From JANPCX01 sp031431125 (GTDB taxonomy: Bacteria > Pseudomonadota > Gammaproteobacteria > Burkholderiales > Burkholderiaceae_C): 64,000 nucleotides of DNA. Where the stretch lies: assembly GCA_031431125.1 (NCBI GenBank), contig JANPCX010000045.1:62001-126000 (forward strand), written 5' to 3'. The first letter of the stretch is position 1; each line of letters starts with the position of its first letter. Below are positions 25,044-34,877 of this stretch, in pieces. The notes under the pieces were generated by a model that did no database searches, had not been told where the DNA came from, and saw only the letters and a list, made by a program, of their open reading frames with translations. Position numbers and translations under genes: made by a program.

Positions 25044-25478
25044 TCAGCGAACCACCAACACCGGCACCTTGGAATGGGTCAGTACTTTTTGCGTTTCGCT
25101 GCCCAAGAGCAAGGCCGACACACCTTTGCGGCCATGTGATGCCATGACGATCAAGTCGCACTCTTGTTTTTTGGCATGGTCGTGGATGGCCTCCCAGGGG
25201 TGGTCGGCTTCTACGGTGTGCGCCTGACAAGGCACTTGGGCGGCCTTGCACGCGTCAAGCACGGTTTGCACACGTTTTTGGGCTAGGCGTTCTTGGGCGT
25301 CCAGAAACACCTGGGGCGATGGCGTTTGAATCTCGGAGATGGCGCTGTAGGGAAAGGGTTCTTTCACGCTCAGCGCGTACACATGCGAGCCGAGCTTTTT
25401 GGCTAATTCCAAGGCGGTGTTCACGGCCTTGTTGCTCAACTCCGAGCCGTCGGTGGGAACGAGTATGCGGTGAAACAT
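25044..25478 (-). CDS. universal stress protein (UspA family)
   Basis: 144 residues from the ATG at 25478, which has a good AGGAG; an ATG 11 codons upstream lacks support. The opening MFHRILVPTDGSELSNKAVNTALELAK and the C-terminal nucleotide loop IVMASHGRKGVSALLLGSETQKVLTHSKVPVLVV (G-2x-G-9x-G(S/T) pattern, about residues 108-141) indicate an ATP-binding-type Usp. Cytosolic dimer. The precise stress role is unknown. Confidence 0.93.
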   Translation of the reverse strand: MFHRILVPTDGSELSNKAVNTALELAKKLGSHVYALSVKEPFPYSAISEIQTPSPQVFLDAQERLAQKRVQTVLDACKAAQVPCQAHTVEADHPWEAIHDHAKKQECDLIVMASHGRKGVSALLLGSETQKVLTHSKVPVLVVR

Positions 25479-25587
25479 GATGATCTCCTGGGGTTGACAC
25501 GGTGCGCTCAAAAAGCACGCTGTCAGTGTGATCCTCAGGGTTGGGTCCGTGTTGACTCAGATCAATGCCCGTCGTTTTTTCCGTTCG

Positions 25588-26448
25588 TCAGCTGCCCTTG
25601 GCCACGGGACGGGTGGGGTCGCCAGACCATTCGCTCCACGAACCCGGGTAAAGCGCCCCGCCATGCAGGCCCGCAATGTCCAAGGCCAGCAAGTTGTGGC
25701 AGGCGGTGGCACCGGAGCCGCATTGGTGCACTACCTCAGCCGGGCTGACTCCCGCCAAAAGTGCTTGCCATTCGGCCCGCAGCACGTGTGCGGGCTTAAA
25801 GCGGCCATCGGCCTGCAGGTTGTCTTTGAAAGGGCGGTTGCGTGCGCCAGGAATGTGGCCTGCAGCCGCGTCCAGCGGCTCGACGTCGCCACGAAAACGC
25901 TCAGCTGCCCGTGCATCCACGATGCGCCGTTGGCCCAACTGCGCCATCACGGTTTCGACCTCGACGATGCCCACCAGGGGGGCGCGCTGCGGGTAGGGGG
26001 TAGTAGGGGCTGGCTTGTGCGTTGGGTCGCTGCTCAGCGCTTGTCCCGCGTCCCGCCAAGCGGCCAGGCCGCCGTCCAGGACCGCCACGGCGTCGTGGCC
26101 CAACCAGCGCAGCATCCACCAGGCGCGTGCGGCGAACATGGCGGCTTGGTCGTCCAGCACCACCACTTGGGTTTGCGGCGTGATGCCCCATGCCGCCACG
26201 GTCGCGGCAAACTGTTCCCGAGCGGGCAAAGGGTGGCGACCCCGGAAACGGCCACTCGAATCAGTTTTGGGGCCACTGAGATCGCGCTCCAAATGGGCAT
26301 AGTGGCTGTTCGGCACATGGGCCTGCAGGTGCTTGTTCTCGCCTGCGTCTGGACTGGCGAGATCGAACTGGGCGTCCAGCACAACCCAAGGGGCGCCGCC
26401 GCTTTGTAATCCCAGCAAGTCGGGCAGTTGAATCAAAGTGCAATGCAT
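25588..26448 (-). CDS. sseA: 3-mercaptopyruvate sulfurtransferase-like tandem rhodanese
   Basis: 286 residues from the ATG at 26448. Two rhodanese domains: an inactive N-terminal one (WVVLDAQFDL, GRHPLPAREQFAATVAAWGI, VVLDDQAAMFAARAWWMLRWLGHDAVAVLDGG, here in part) and a C-terminal one with the active loop HQCGSGATACHN (Cys at about residue 241). CGSGxTA is the mercaptopyruvate-specific loop, as opposed to CRKGVTA of thiosulfate sulfurtransferase. It lies 7 bases after the DMT transporter gene, probably in one transcript. Confidence 0.88.
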   Translation of the reverse strand: MHCTLIQLPDLLGLQSGGAPWVVLDAQFDLASPDAGENKHLQAHVPNSHYAHLERDLSGPKTDSSGRFRGRHPLPAREQFAATVAAWGITPQTQVVVLDDQAAMFAARAWWMLRWLGHDAVAVLDGGLAAWRDAGQALSSDPTHKPAPTTPYPQRAPLVGIVEVETVMAQLGQRRIVDARAAERFRGDVEPLDAAAGHIPGARNRPFKDNLQADGRFKPAHVLRAEWQALLAGVSPAEVVHQCGSGATACHNLLALDIAGLHGGALYPGSWSEWSGDPTRPVAKGS

Positions 26449-26455
26449 GGACACC

Positions 26456-27352
26456 TCATGGTTTGGGGTTGGCCTCGGTGGGCGCTTGCGCAGGCGTTGG
26501 CTTGAGCCGACTCGCGAGCGTTCCTGCTCCCACAATCAACAGCATGCCCACCAAAGCCAAGACGGTGATGGGGTCGTCGAAGATGATGACGCCGTAAACG
26601 AAGGAGTAAACAATGCCCAGGTATTGCAAGCTGGCATTCACCAAGCGACTGCCACTGGCGTAGGCGCGCGTCATGGCCCATTGTGCCGCCGTGGCGAGCA
26701 AGCCCACAGCCACCAACAGCGCTACACCCCGGATGCTGTGCTCACTGGCGCCCAGCACCGCGGTGCTGACGCCACCGACCACCACACTGCCCAGTGAAAA
26801 GTAAAATACCACACGAACTTCGGGTTCACCCAAGCGGCCCAAGGTGGCGATTTGCAAATACGCCATGGCCGACAACATGCCCGACAGCAGGCCCACGATG
26901 CCCGCCAAGAGTTGGTTTTGGGTGAGCGTGGGTTGCAGAATCAAAGCCACGCCGATGAAACCCACGGTGATGGTGGCCACCAGCCGTGCATCGACGCGTG
27001 CTGTGCCCATGACCCATGCACCGCCCACTAAAAACAAGGCCATCCACACGGATGCGGTGTAGTTCAGCGTGACGGCTGTGGCCAGCGGCAGTTGGCCTAT
27101 GGCATAGAACCACAAGCTCAGTGCCGTCACCCCGCACAAGCTGCGCCACACATGCGCCCAAGGGTGGTTGGTGCGCAAGCTGCAGTGTTGAATGCGGCTC
27201 ATCAAAAACATCACCACCAGGCCGATCAAGCCGCGGTAGAAAACAATCTCACCGGCGTTGTAATGTGCCGAGGCCAACTTCACGCAAACGCTCATGGTGG
27301 CGAACAAAAAGGAGGCCAGCACCATCAACCAAACGGCGGACATGTTCTTCAA
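26456..27352 (-). CDS. DMT superfamily transporter (EamA family)
   Basis: 298 residues with ten hydrophobic segments and two EamA repeats (first about 5-135, second about 150-285). Typical features are FLFATMSVCVKLAS, the conserved EIVFYRGLIGLVVMF, and YTASVWMALFLVGGAWVMG. EamA proteins export metabolites or amino acids; the substrate cannot be read from sequence. An alternative start at residue 4 is possible. sseA follows at 7 bases, and the Rieske gene lies upstream on the same strand behind a terminator. Confidence 0.85.
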   Translation of the reverse strand: MKNMSAVWLMVLASFLFATMSVCVKLASAHYNAGEIVFYRGLIGLVVMFLMSRIQHCSLRTNHPWAHVWRSLCGVTALSLWFYAIGQLPLATAVTLNYTASVWMALFLVGGAWVMGTARVDARLVATITVGFIGVALILQPTLTQNQLLAGIVGLLSGMLSAMAYLQIATLGRLGEPEVRVVFYFSLGSVVVGGVSTAVLGASEHSIRGVALLVAVGLLATAAQWAMTRAYASGSRLVNASLQYLGIVYSFVYGVIIFDDPITVLALVGMLLIVGAGTLASRLKPTPAQAPTEANPKP

Positions 27353-27354
27353 AA

Positions 27355-27387
27355 CTTAAAAAGAAAACGCCGGGCTGATCCCGGCGT
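27355..27387 (-). terminator. intrinsic terminator of the Rieske oxygenase gene
   Basis: ACGCCGGG and CCCGGCGT make a perfect 8-bp stem with a 5-base loop. On the minus strand it is followed by a T-rich run (TTTTCTTTTTAAG). It sits directly after the Rieske gene and before the DMT gene. Confidence 0.8.
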
Positions 27388-27407
27388 GTGGCCATGCGTG
27401 CCAGGGT

Positions 27408-28523
27408 TCAAAGTGCATCGCCCATGGCGCGCCGGTACCACTCGTGGAAGTGTTGCATGCCATCTTCCATGGGGCTTTGGTAGGGGCCCACTTCGTCGTC
27501 GCCACGTTCCATGAGGGCGCGACGTCCGGCGTCCATGCGCAGCGCGATTTCATCGTCTTCTGCACAGGTTTCCCAGTAAGCGGCCTGTTCGGCTTCGACA
27601 AACTCACGCTCAAACGCTGCGATTTCCTCGGGGTAGTAGAACTCCACCAAGTTGAGGGTTTTTTGCGGGCCTTTGGGGTAGAGGGTGGAAACCACCAACA
27701 CATGCGGGTACCACTCGACCATGACAGTAGGGTAGTAGGTGAGCCAAATGGCGCCATGTTCTGGTGGCACGCCGTTGCGAAAATTCAGCACCGCCTCATG
27801 CCATTTGCGGTAGGCCGGCGACCCAGCTTGTGCCAAGCCGTTTTGCGGCCCCACGGTTTGTACCGAGTACTCCTTGCCAAAGTCCCAGCGCAAGTCTTCA
27901 CAGTTCACGAATTTGCCAAGGCCAGGGTGGAAGGGAGCGACGTGGTAGTCCTCCAAATAGACCTCGATGAAGGTTTTCCAGTTGTAGTCGCACTCGTGGA
28001 CTTTGACGTGGTCCAGCACATAACCACTGAAGTCCAAGGCCTCGGTTTGTGCCATTTGGGCCAAATCGGTTCGGACTTGACCACCCTCTTTGTCCTCGAA
28101 AATCAATCCGTTCCAATCTTGAACGGGGTAATTTTTCAAGTTCAAGCAGGGGTCTTGCTCAAAGTGGGGCGCACCAATGAGTTGACCTTGAAGGTCATAG
28201 GTCCAGCGGTGCAAGGGGCACACGATGTTGTTTTGCGTGTGCCCACGCCCACGCAGCATCACGGCTTGGCGGTGGCGGCAAACGTTGGAGATGAGTTCGA
28301 CGCCGTTTTTCGTGCGTACCAGGGCCCGCCCTTCGCCTTCTTGTGGCAGGGCGTAGAAGTTTCCCAGCTCTGGAACCGCCAATTCGTGCCCCACATACCG
28401 GGGCCGAGACTGAAAGATGCGTGTTTGTTCGCGCTGGAATAAACCGGCGTCGAAGTAACTGGAAACTGAGAGTTGCGAGCGGCTGCGCTCTAGAGCTTCA
28501 AGCGTGATGCTCAGGTCGGACAT
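27408..28523 (-). CDS. aromatic-ring-hydroxylating-type Rieske oxygenase, alpha subunit
   Basis: 371 residues. The N-terminal Rieske [2Fe-2S] ligands are in CRHRQAVML (about residues 82-90) and CPLHRWTYDLQG (about 102-113). The C-terminal mononuclear iron site includes EDYHVAPFHPGL (about 190-201). The size and single-component look recall choline/carnitine-type or other non-aromatic Rieske oxygenases as well as ring hydroxylases; no reductase gene is adjacent, and the substrate is unknown. It is divergent from xseB-ispA-dxs. Its leader holds a terminator-like hairpin, and a small GATCC-TGG-GGATC hairpin lies between the AGGAG and the ATG. Confidence 0.85.
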   Translation of the reverse strand: MSDLSITLEALERSRSQLSVSSYFDAGLFQREQTRIFQSRPRYVGHELAVPELGNFYALPQEGEGRALVRTKNGVELISNVCRHRQAVMLRGRGHTQNNIVCPLHRWTYDLQGQLIGAPHFEQDPCLNLKNYPVQDWNGLIFEDKEGGQVRTDLAQMAQTEALDFSGYVLDHVKVHECDYNWKTFIEVYLEDYHVAPFHPGLGKFVNCEDLRWDFGKEYSVQTVGPQNGLAQAGSPAYRKWHEAVLNFRNGVPPEHGAIWLTYYPTVMVEWYPHVLVVSTLYPKGPQKTLNLVEFYYPEEIAAFEREFVEAEQAAYWETCAEDDEIALRMDAGRRALMERGDDEVGPYQSPMEDGMQHFHEWYRRAMGDAL

Positions 28524-28579
28524 GATCCCCAGGATCTCCTAAACCAGTGTCACCAATTTCATTGATGGGTGTCCCGCCA

Positions 28580-28606
28580 AAAAAGAGGCCTGAAGATGGC
28601 TTCAGG
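28580..28606 (-). terminator. terminator-like hairpin in the leader of the Rieske gene
   Basis: CCTGAAG and CTTCAGG form a perfect 7-bp stem with a 4-base loop (28589-28606). On the minus strand CCTC and six T follow. It lies about 60 bases before the Rieske start codon, in the direction of that gene, so it would act as an attenuator rather than an end-of-gene terminator. A possible minus-strand promoter, TTTAGG (28650-28645) N17 TACAAT (28627-28622), is just upstream. Confidence 0.5.
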
Positions 28607-28738
28607 TCATGCGGGCCGGGGATTGTACCCGGGGGGGTGAAATCCCTAAAGATGGACCGCCACAACAGCTTTTGGCCCTGTGGTCCGAGGGGAAAGCCGG
28701 TCTTGGCCCCGCCTACAATGTGCCAGGAAAAATTTCTC

Positions 28739-28978
28739 ATGGCAAAACAGAACCCCGCCCCCCCCGCAGCTGCTGGCCCGCCCCGATACGAAGATGCCTT
28801 GGCCGAACTCGAAGGTTTGGTGGCGGCCATGGAGGGTGGGCAATTGCCGCTGGACGAATTGATGAAAAACTACCAACGCGGTGCGGAATTGCTGCAGTTG
28901 TGTCGTGCGCGCCTGGACGCCGTGGAGCAACAGGTCAAGGTGCTGGAAGACGGGCAACTCAAGCCCTGGGTGGCATGA
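28739..28978 (+). CDS. xseB: exodeoxyribonuclease VII small subunit
   Basis: 79 residues starting MAKQNPAPPAAAGPP and carrying the XseB core YEDALAELEGLVAAMEGGQLPLDEL ... YQRGAELLQLCRARLDAVEQQVKVL (two helices; shown in part). XseB multimers coat the helical extension of XseA in this single-strand DNA nuclease. The xseA gene is not here. AGGAAA precedes the ATG, and a TACAAT at 28714-28719 may be the -10. Its stop overlaps the ispA start (ATGA). Confidence 0.93.
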   Translation: MAKQNPAPPAAAGPPRYEDALAELEGLVAAMEGGQLPLDELMKNYQRGAELLQLCRARLDAVEQQVKVLEDGQLKPWVA

Positions 28979-29895
28979 CAGCGCATCAATTGGACAGCCC
29001 TCACGTGGTGGCATTTGACGATTGGGCTCGTGCTCAGTTGTTGGCTGTAGAAGCCGCGTTGGAGGCCTGGGTGCCCAGCGACGCGCCTGCGGGCTTGGGT
29101 TTGGCGATGCGCTATGGCGTGCTGGACGGTGGCAAACGTTTGCGTCCTCTGCTGGTGTTGGCAGCTTGCCAAGCGGTGAAAGCACCGGTTTCCATGCGTC
29201 AAGCAAGCTTGCGTGCTGCCTGCGCGGTTGAGCTGATCCATGCCTACTCCTTGGTTCACGACGACATGCCCTGCATGGACAACGACGTGCTTCGCCGTGG
29301 CAAACCCACGGTTCATGTGCAGTTTGGGCAAGCCCAAGCCATGCTGGCTGGCGACGCCATGCAAGCCCTCGCATTCGAAGTACTCACGGCAGACGATGCG
29401 GTGCCCGCCGCGCTGCAAGCACGTTTGTGCCGCCTGTTGGCGCAAAGTGCCGGCCATGCGGGCATGGCCGGTGGCCAGGCCATCGACCTGGCCCACACCG
29501 GCAAAGCCATGAACGAAAACGCATTGCGGGACATGCACCGCCGCAAAACGGGGGCGCTACTGCAAGCCAGTGTCTTGATGGGGGCGGCCTGTGGTGACAT
29601 CACGCCTGCGTGCTGGGAGGCCCTGGCACGTTATGGTGATGCCCTGGGTTTGGCCTTCCAGGTGGTAGACGATGTTCTCGATGTCACCCAAGCATCGGAA
29701 ACGCTGGGCAAAACCGCCGGGAAAGATCAAGATGCCAACAAGCCCACCTATGTGACCGTATTGGGTTTGCAAAACGCCATGCAACTGGCGCACACCCTGC
29801 GTGATCAGGCCTTGACCGCTTTGGATGATGCCGGTCTTCCAGCGGACGAGGGCTTGCGTGAGTTGGCCCACAAAGTGGTAGACAGAGAGAGTTAA
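28975..29895 (+). CDS. ispA: farnesyl diphosphate synthase / short-chain polyprenyl synthase
   Basis: 306 residues. Trans-prenyltransferase fold with the first Asp-rich motif in SLVHDDMPCMDND (about residues 92-104) and the second in FQVVDDVLDVT (about 226-236), plus GGKRLRPLLVL (about 50-60) and GQAIDLA. It builds farnesyl diphosphate from IPP and DMAPP. The ATG overlaps xseB by 4 bases and dxs follows at 7 bases, the classic xseB-ispA-dxs operon. Confidence 0.95.
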   Translation: MTAHQLDSPHVVAFDDWARAQLLAVEAALEAWVPSDAPAGLGLAMRYGVLDGGKRLRPLLVLAACQAVKAPVSMRQASLRAACAVELIHAYSLVHDDMPCMDNDVLRRGKPTVHVQFGQAQAMLAGDAMQALAFEVLTADDAVPAALQARLCRLLAQSAGHAGMAGGQAIDLAHTGKAMNENALRDMHRRKTGALLQASVLMGAACGDITPACWEALARYGDALGLAFQVVDDVLDVTQASETLGKTAGKDQDANKPTYVTVLGLQNAMQLAHTLRDQALTALDDAGLPADEGLRELAHKVVDRES

Positions 29896-29902
29896 CGACG
29901 CC

Positions 29903-31828
29903 ATGACCACGCCCTTGCTTCCCACGATTCAAAGCCCCTTTGATGTGCGTCGCTTGTCGATGCCAGAGTTGCGCCAATTGGCCAAAGAGCTGCGCGATTT
30001 TGTTTTGCACAGCGTCTCGCAAACCGGTGGACATTTGTCGTCCAACCTCGGGACGGTGGAACTGACGGTGGCTTTGCACCATGTGTTCAACACCCCGCAC
30101 GACAGATTGATCTGGGACGTGGGCCACCAAACCTACCCGCACAAAATTCTCACCGGCCGCCGTGACCGCATGCACACACTGCGACAGCTTGGTGGCATCA
30201 GCGGTTTTCCGCGCCGTGAGGAAAGCGAGTACGACACTTTCGGAACTGCGCACTCGTCCACGTCCATCTCTGCTGCTTTAGGCATGGCCATGGCCGCCAA
30301 ACTCAAGGGAGAAGACCGCAAAGCCGTTGCCATCATTGGCGATGGCGCCATGACGGCCGGTATGGCGTTTGAAGCCATGAACAACGCTGGCATTGCGCAC
30401 GCCAGTGGGCATGCCGATGTGCTGGTGATTCTCAACGACAACGACATGTCGATCTCGCCGCCAGTCGGGGGCCTGAACCGCTACTTCGCGCGGTTGATGA
30501 GCGGTCAGTTTTATGCGACGGCACGTGACACCGCCAAAAACGTACTGCGCAACGCGCCCCCTTTGTTTGAGTTGGCACGCCGTTTTGAGGAGCATGCCAA
30601 AGGCATGGTGGTGCCGCGTGGCACCATTTTTGAAGAACTGGGGTTCAACTATGTGGGCCCCATCGACGGCCACGACCTCGACAGCCTGATCCCGACGCTG
30701 CAAAACCTGCGTAGCCTCAAGGGGCCGCAGTTCTTGCATGTGGTGACTAAAAAAGGCTATGGCTACAAACTCGCCGAAGCCGATCCAGTGGCTTACCACG
30801 GCCCGGGAAAGTTCAACCCGGCTGAAGGTTTGAAGAAACCTGCTACGCCGCCCAAAACCACCTTCACGCAGGTGTTTGGCCAGTGGTTGTGCGATATGGC
30901 GGAAAAAGACCAACGTTTGGTGGGCATCACACCGGCCATGCGTGAAGGCTCGGGCATGGTGGAGTTTGAGCAGCGTTTCCCCAAGCGTTACCACGACGTT
31001 GGCATTGCCGAGCAACACGCGGTGACCTTTGCGGCGGGGCTGGCCTGCGAAGGCTTGAAGCCTGTGGTCGCGATTTACTCCACGTTCTTGCAGCGTGGCT
31101 ACGACCAACTCATCCACGATGTGGCCTTGCAAAACCTGCCGGTGGTGTTTGCCCTGGACCGTGCCGGTTTGGTGGGGTCCGACGGCGCAACCCATGCGGG
31201 GGCCTATGACATCGCTTACCTGCGCTGCATCCCCAACCTGGCCATCATGGCGCCCGCCGACGAAAACGAATGCCGCGCGCTGTTGACCACGGCCTTTGAA
31301 TATGCCGGCCCAAGTGCGGTTCGGTACCCACGCGGCAGTGGTGCTGGCGTCAGCATACAAAAAGAGCTCGTGGCACTGCCTTTTGGAAAAGGGGACATGC
31401 GCAGGCACACCTCGCTGGTCCAAGGTGAGAAGGCCCGGCCTCGCATCGCCATCTTGGCTTTTGGCACTTTGCTGTACCCGGCCTTGGAGGCAGCAGAAAA
31501 ACTCGACGCAACGGTCGCGAACATGCGTTTCGTGAAACCCCTGGATACCGAATTGCTGCTGCAACTCGCGCACGACCACGACGCCCTGGTGACGGTGGAA
31601 GAGGGCTGCGTGATGGGCGGCGCAGGCAGTGCCGTGTTGGAAGCCTTGCAAGCGGCGGGTGTGGCCTGCCCTGTGCTCACCCTGGGGCTGCCTGACGAGT
31701 TCATTCAGCATGGCGACCCCGCCAAGCTTTTATCGCTGTGCGGCTTGGATGCCGCCGGCATTGAACAAGCCGTCATCAAACGTTTTGGGGGTAAACCCGC
31801 TCTGGTTCGGGCTGCGGTCAACCAGTAA
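29903..31828 (+). CDS. dxs: 1-deoxy-D-xylulose-5-phosphate synthase
   Basis: 641 residues. First enzyme of the MEP isoprenoid pathway, thiamine diphosphate dependent. Motifs: SSNLGTVELTVALHHVF, WDVGHQTYPHKILTGRR, the ThDP/Mg site GDGAMTAGMAFEAMNNAG (about residues 149-166, NDND following), DLDSLIPTL, DVGIAEQHAVTFAAGLA in the pyrimidine domain, and GSDGATHAGAYDIAYLR. Operon with ispA. Supplies substrate for the upstream enzyme's pathway and, with pyridoxal synthesis, draws pyruvate that edd-eda also feeds. Confidence 0.97.
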   Translation: MTTPLLPTIQSPFDVRRLSMPELRQLAKELRDFVLHSVSQTGGHLSSNLGTVELTVALHHVFNTPHDRLIWDVGHQTYPHKILTGRRDRMHTLRQLGGISGFPRREESEYDTFGTAHSSTSISAALGMAMAAKLKGEDRKAVAIIGDGAMTAGMAFEAMNNAGIAHASGHADVLVILNDNDMSISPPVGGLNRYFARLMSGQFYATARDTAKNVLRNAPPLFELARRFEEHAKGMVVPRGTIFEELGFNYVGPIDGHDLDSLIPTLQNLRSLKGPQFLHVVTKKGYGYKLAEADPVAYHGPGKFNPAEGLKKPATPPKTTFTQVFGQWLCDMAEKDQRLVGITPAMREGSGMVEFEQRFPKRYHDVGIAEQHAVTFAAGLACEGLKPVVAIYSTFLQRGYDQLIHDVALQNLPVVFALDRAGLVGSDGATHAGAYDIAYLRCIPNLAIMAPADENECRALLTTAFEYAGPSAVRYPRGSGAGVSIQKELVALPFGKGDMRRHTSLVQGEKARPRIAILAFGTLLYPALEAAEKLDATVANMRFVKPLDTELLLQLAHDHDALVTVEEGCVMGGAGSAVLEALQAAGVACPVLTLGLPDEFIQHGDPAKLLSLCGLDAAGIEQAVIKRFGGKPALVRAAVNQ

Positions 31829-31893
31829 GAGCTGACAGCCGCGACAAACGTCACGCGGGGCCTCCTGCGGTTACCCTTTAGTTCTTCCTTGAT

Positions 31894-31928
31894 GGGCCGA
31901 AATAGCGGATGACGCTATTTTTTGGCCC
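31894..31928 (+). terminator. hairpin between dxs and the HD-GYP-like gene
   Basis: AAATAGCG and CGCTATTT form a perfect 8-bp stem with loop GATGA, extended by GGGCC/GGCCC across a small asymmetric bulge that contains a T-run. It lies 65 bases after dxs and ends 47 bases before the next start codon, so it is most simply the dxs operon terminator. Confidence 0.5.
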
Positions 31929-31975
31929 GATTGATTGTCGTGCACACGCTTTGCGCCGCACCGCAGGAGAACCCG

Positions 31976-33241
31976 ATGAGCACACCCGCTACCAGCGCCC
32001 GCTTCCTCAAGGCCAATCCACACGCCTTGGCGACGATTCTTGAGGCCAGCCAAACCAAGTCCATCATTTCGTCCAAGGACATTTTTGACATCTCGGGCAC
32101 CAAGCTGTGGGCACGCAACCAGCCCGTGTCTGATGCACTGCAGCGCAAACTCTTGGACCGCCAACTGCGTGAGCCCCTGGAGATCTGCCTGCTGGCAGAA
32201 GACGGCGTGACCAGCTACAGCTTGCTGGAAGACTCAGAGGTGCTGTTGCAACGGGATACCCCGCTTGCTCACATGCTCAAGCCCTATACGCAACGTTTGT
32301 TGCTCGAAATCAAGCACCTTCCTTTGCATGCGGTCGTTCAGCTGCTGCTGACTGCTGCTCAAGCGTCCAAGCCCCAATCTTTCGAGCACGCCTTGCTGGC
32401 GATGTTGCTCAACGGCAGTTTGGCCATGGCCCATGGGGCCAGCACACCCAATGTGCGTTTGGCGATGTTGGCGGGATTGATGCACGACCTGGGCGAGCTC
32501 TACATTGCGCCGGAACACGGCGAGTTGGACGCCGACCGCGACCTGAGTTTCGAGAGTTATCAGCACCTGGTGGTTCATCCCCACGTGGGGCAGTTGCTGA
32601 TCACTCAACTGACCAACTACCCCGCCAATGTGGCACGTGCCATTGCTGAACACCACGAACGCTTGGACGGATCGGGTTACCCGCATTGCCTGCAGGGCGA
32701 CGCCCTGTCACCGCTGGGCAAACTCACGGCGGTGACCGAAGCAGCACTGAATTCAATGCGTCAACCGCAGTCTCAACTGGCCCATGCCAGCGTCGCCTTG
32801 CGTGTGGTGCCTGGCGAATTTGATTTGACCTGGGTTGGCTTCATCAGCCAAACGGTGCGCACGCAACCTCCGCTTCAGGCGCAGCTTGAAGTCACTGAGA
32901 TTGCATACCGCTGGCAAGCCCTGGACCATGCGCTGCAAGCAGCCGAGCGCAGCACCGAAGCCTTGCAGAAGTCTGCTCAGTCGGCTGCACTCAAAGATGC
33001 CATGGGTTTGGCGGCGCATTTGTTGTCTCGCTTGCGCACGGGCTGGAACGCCAGCGGTTTGTGGAGCCAACAAGACATGACAGAACAAGATGTGGCCGAG
33101 CTGGAGGCTGTAGAAGCCGAACTTTTGTTCCGTTTGCGTGGCATCCAGCGCGCCGCCCTCTTGCGTGCTGGATCACTTCAGGCAGAGGACGCCCAGCGCA
33201 TCACCGAGTGGGGTCAGGCACTCGCGGCCTTGCGTTCATAG
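31976..33241 (+). CDS. HD-GYP-like signalling protein, probably catalytically degenerate
   Basis: 421 residues from the ATG at 31976 (AGGAG upstream). The N-terminal ~140 residues have no recognised motif. From about 150 an HD domain follows: LMHDLGELYIAPEH (HD pair at about residue 169), VVHPHVGQLL, and AEHHERLDGSGYP (about 222-234), the diagnostic GYP signature of c-di-GMP phosphodiesterases. HDIGK reads HDLGE, and the later AVADxYDA metal-ligand segment reads TAVTEAALNS without the acidic residues. The C-terminal 130 residues are helical. Likely a c-di-GMP-responsive or scaffold protein rather than a normal enzyme. It faces a histidine kinase gene. Confidence 0.75.
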   Translation: MSTPATSARFLKANPHALATILEASQTKSIISSKDIFDISGTKLWARNQPVSDALQRKLLDRQLREPLEICLLAEDGVTSYSLLEDSEVLLQRDTPLAHMLKPYTQRLLLEIKHLPLHAVVQLLLTAAQASKPQSFEHALLAMLLNGSLAMAHGASTPNVRLAMLAGLMHDLGELYIAPEHGELDADRDLSFESYQHLVVHPHVGQLLITQLTNYPANVARAIAEHHERLDGSGYPHCLQGDALSPLGKLTAVTEAALNSMRQPQSQLAHASVALRVVPGEFDLTWVGFISQTVRTQPPLQAQLEVTEIAYRWQALDHALQAAERSTEALQKSAQSAALKDAMGLAAHLLSRLRTGWNASGLWSQQDMTEQDVAELEAVEAELLFRLRGIQRAALLRAGSLQAEDAQRITEWGQALAALRS

Positions 33242-33262
33242 CTTCAGTGTTTTGCAGATTGC

Positions 33263-33282
33263 ATTCCCGCCTGCTTGGGAAT
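33263..33282. repeat. degenerate dRS3-like core
   Basis: ATTCCC-N8-GGGAAT occurs once in the 60-bp gap between the HD-GYP-like and histidine-kinase genes. The middle eight bases differ from the other two elements and there is no second arm, so it is a solo or decayed copy. Confidence 0.5.
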
Positions 33283-33301
33283 CACCATGCTTGATGTGGT
33301 G

Positions 33302-34798
<1,497 letters not shown>

Positions 34799-34877
34799 TC
34801 GGTGCGAGGCATAGATGATGCCTCAGCTCATGCGTTGCAAACCCACACCTGCAAGCTCTTACCGATGCTGATTCGAT

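Noticed and set aside
30278..31711. 477-codon minus-strand frame opposite dxs
   Set aside because: Antisense shadow of a well-conserved gene, with no recognisable protein features.
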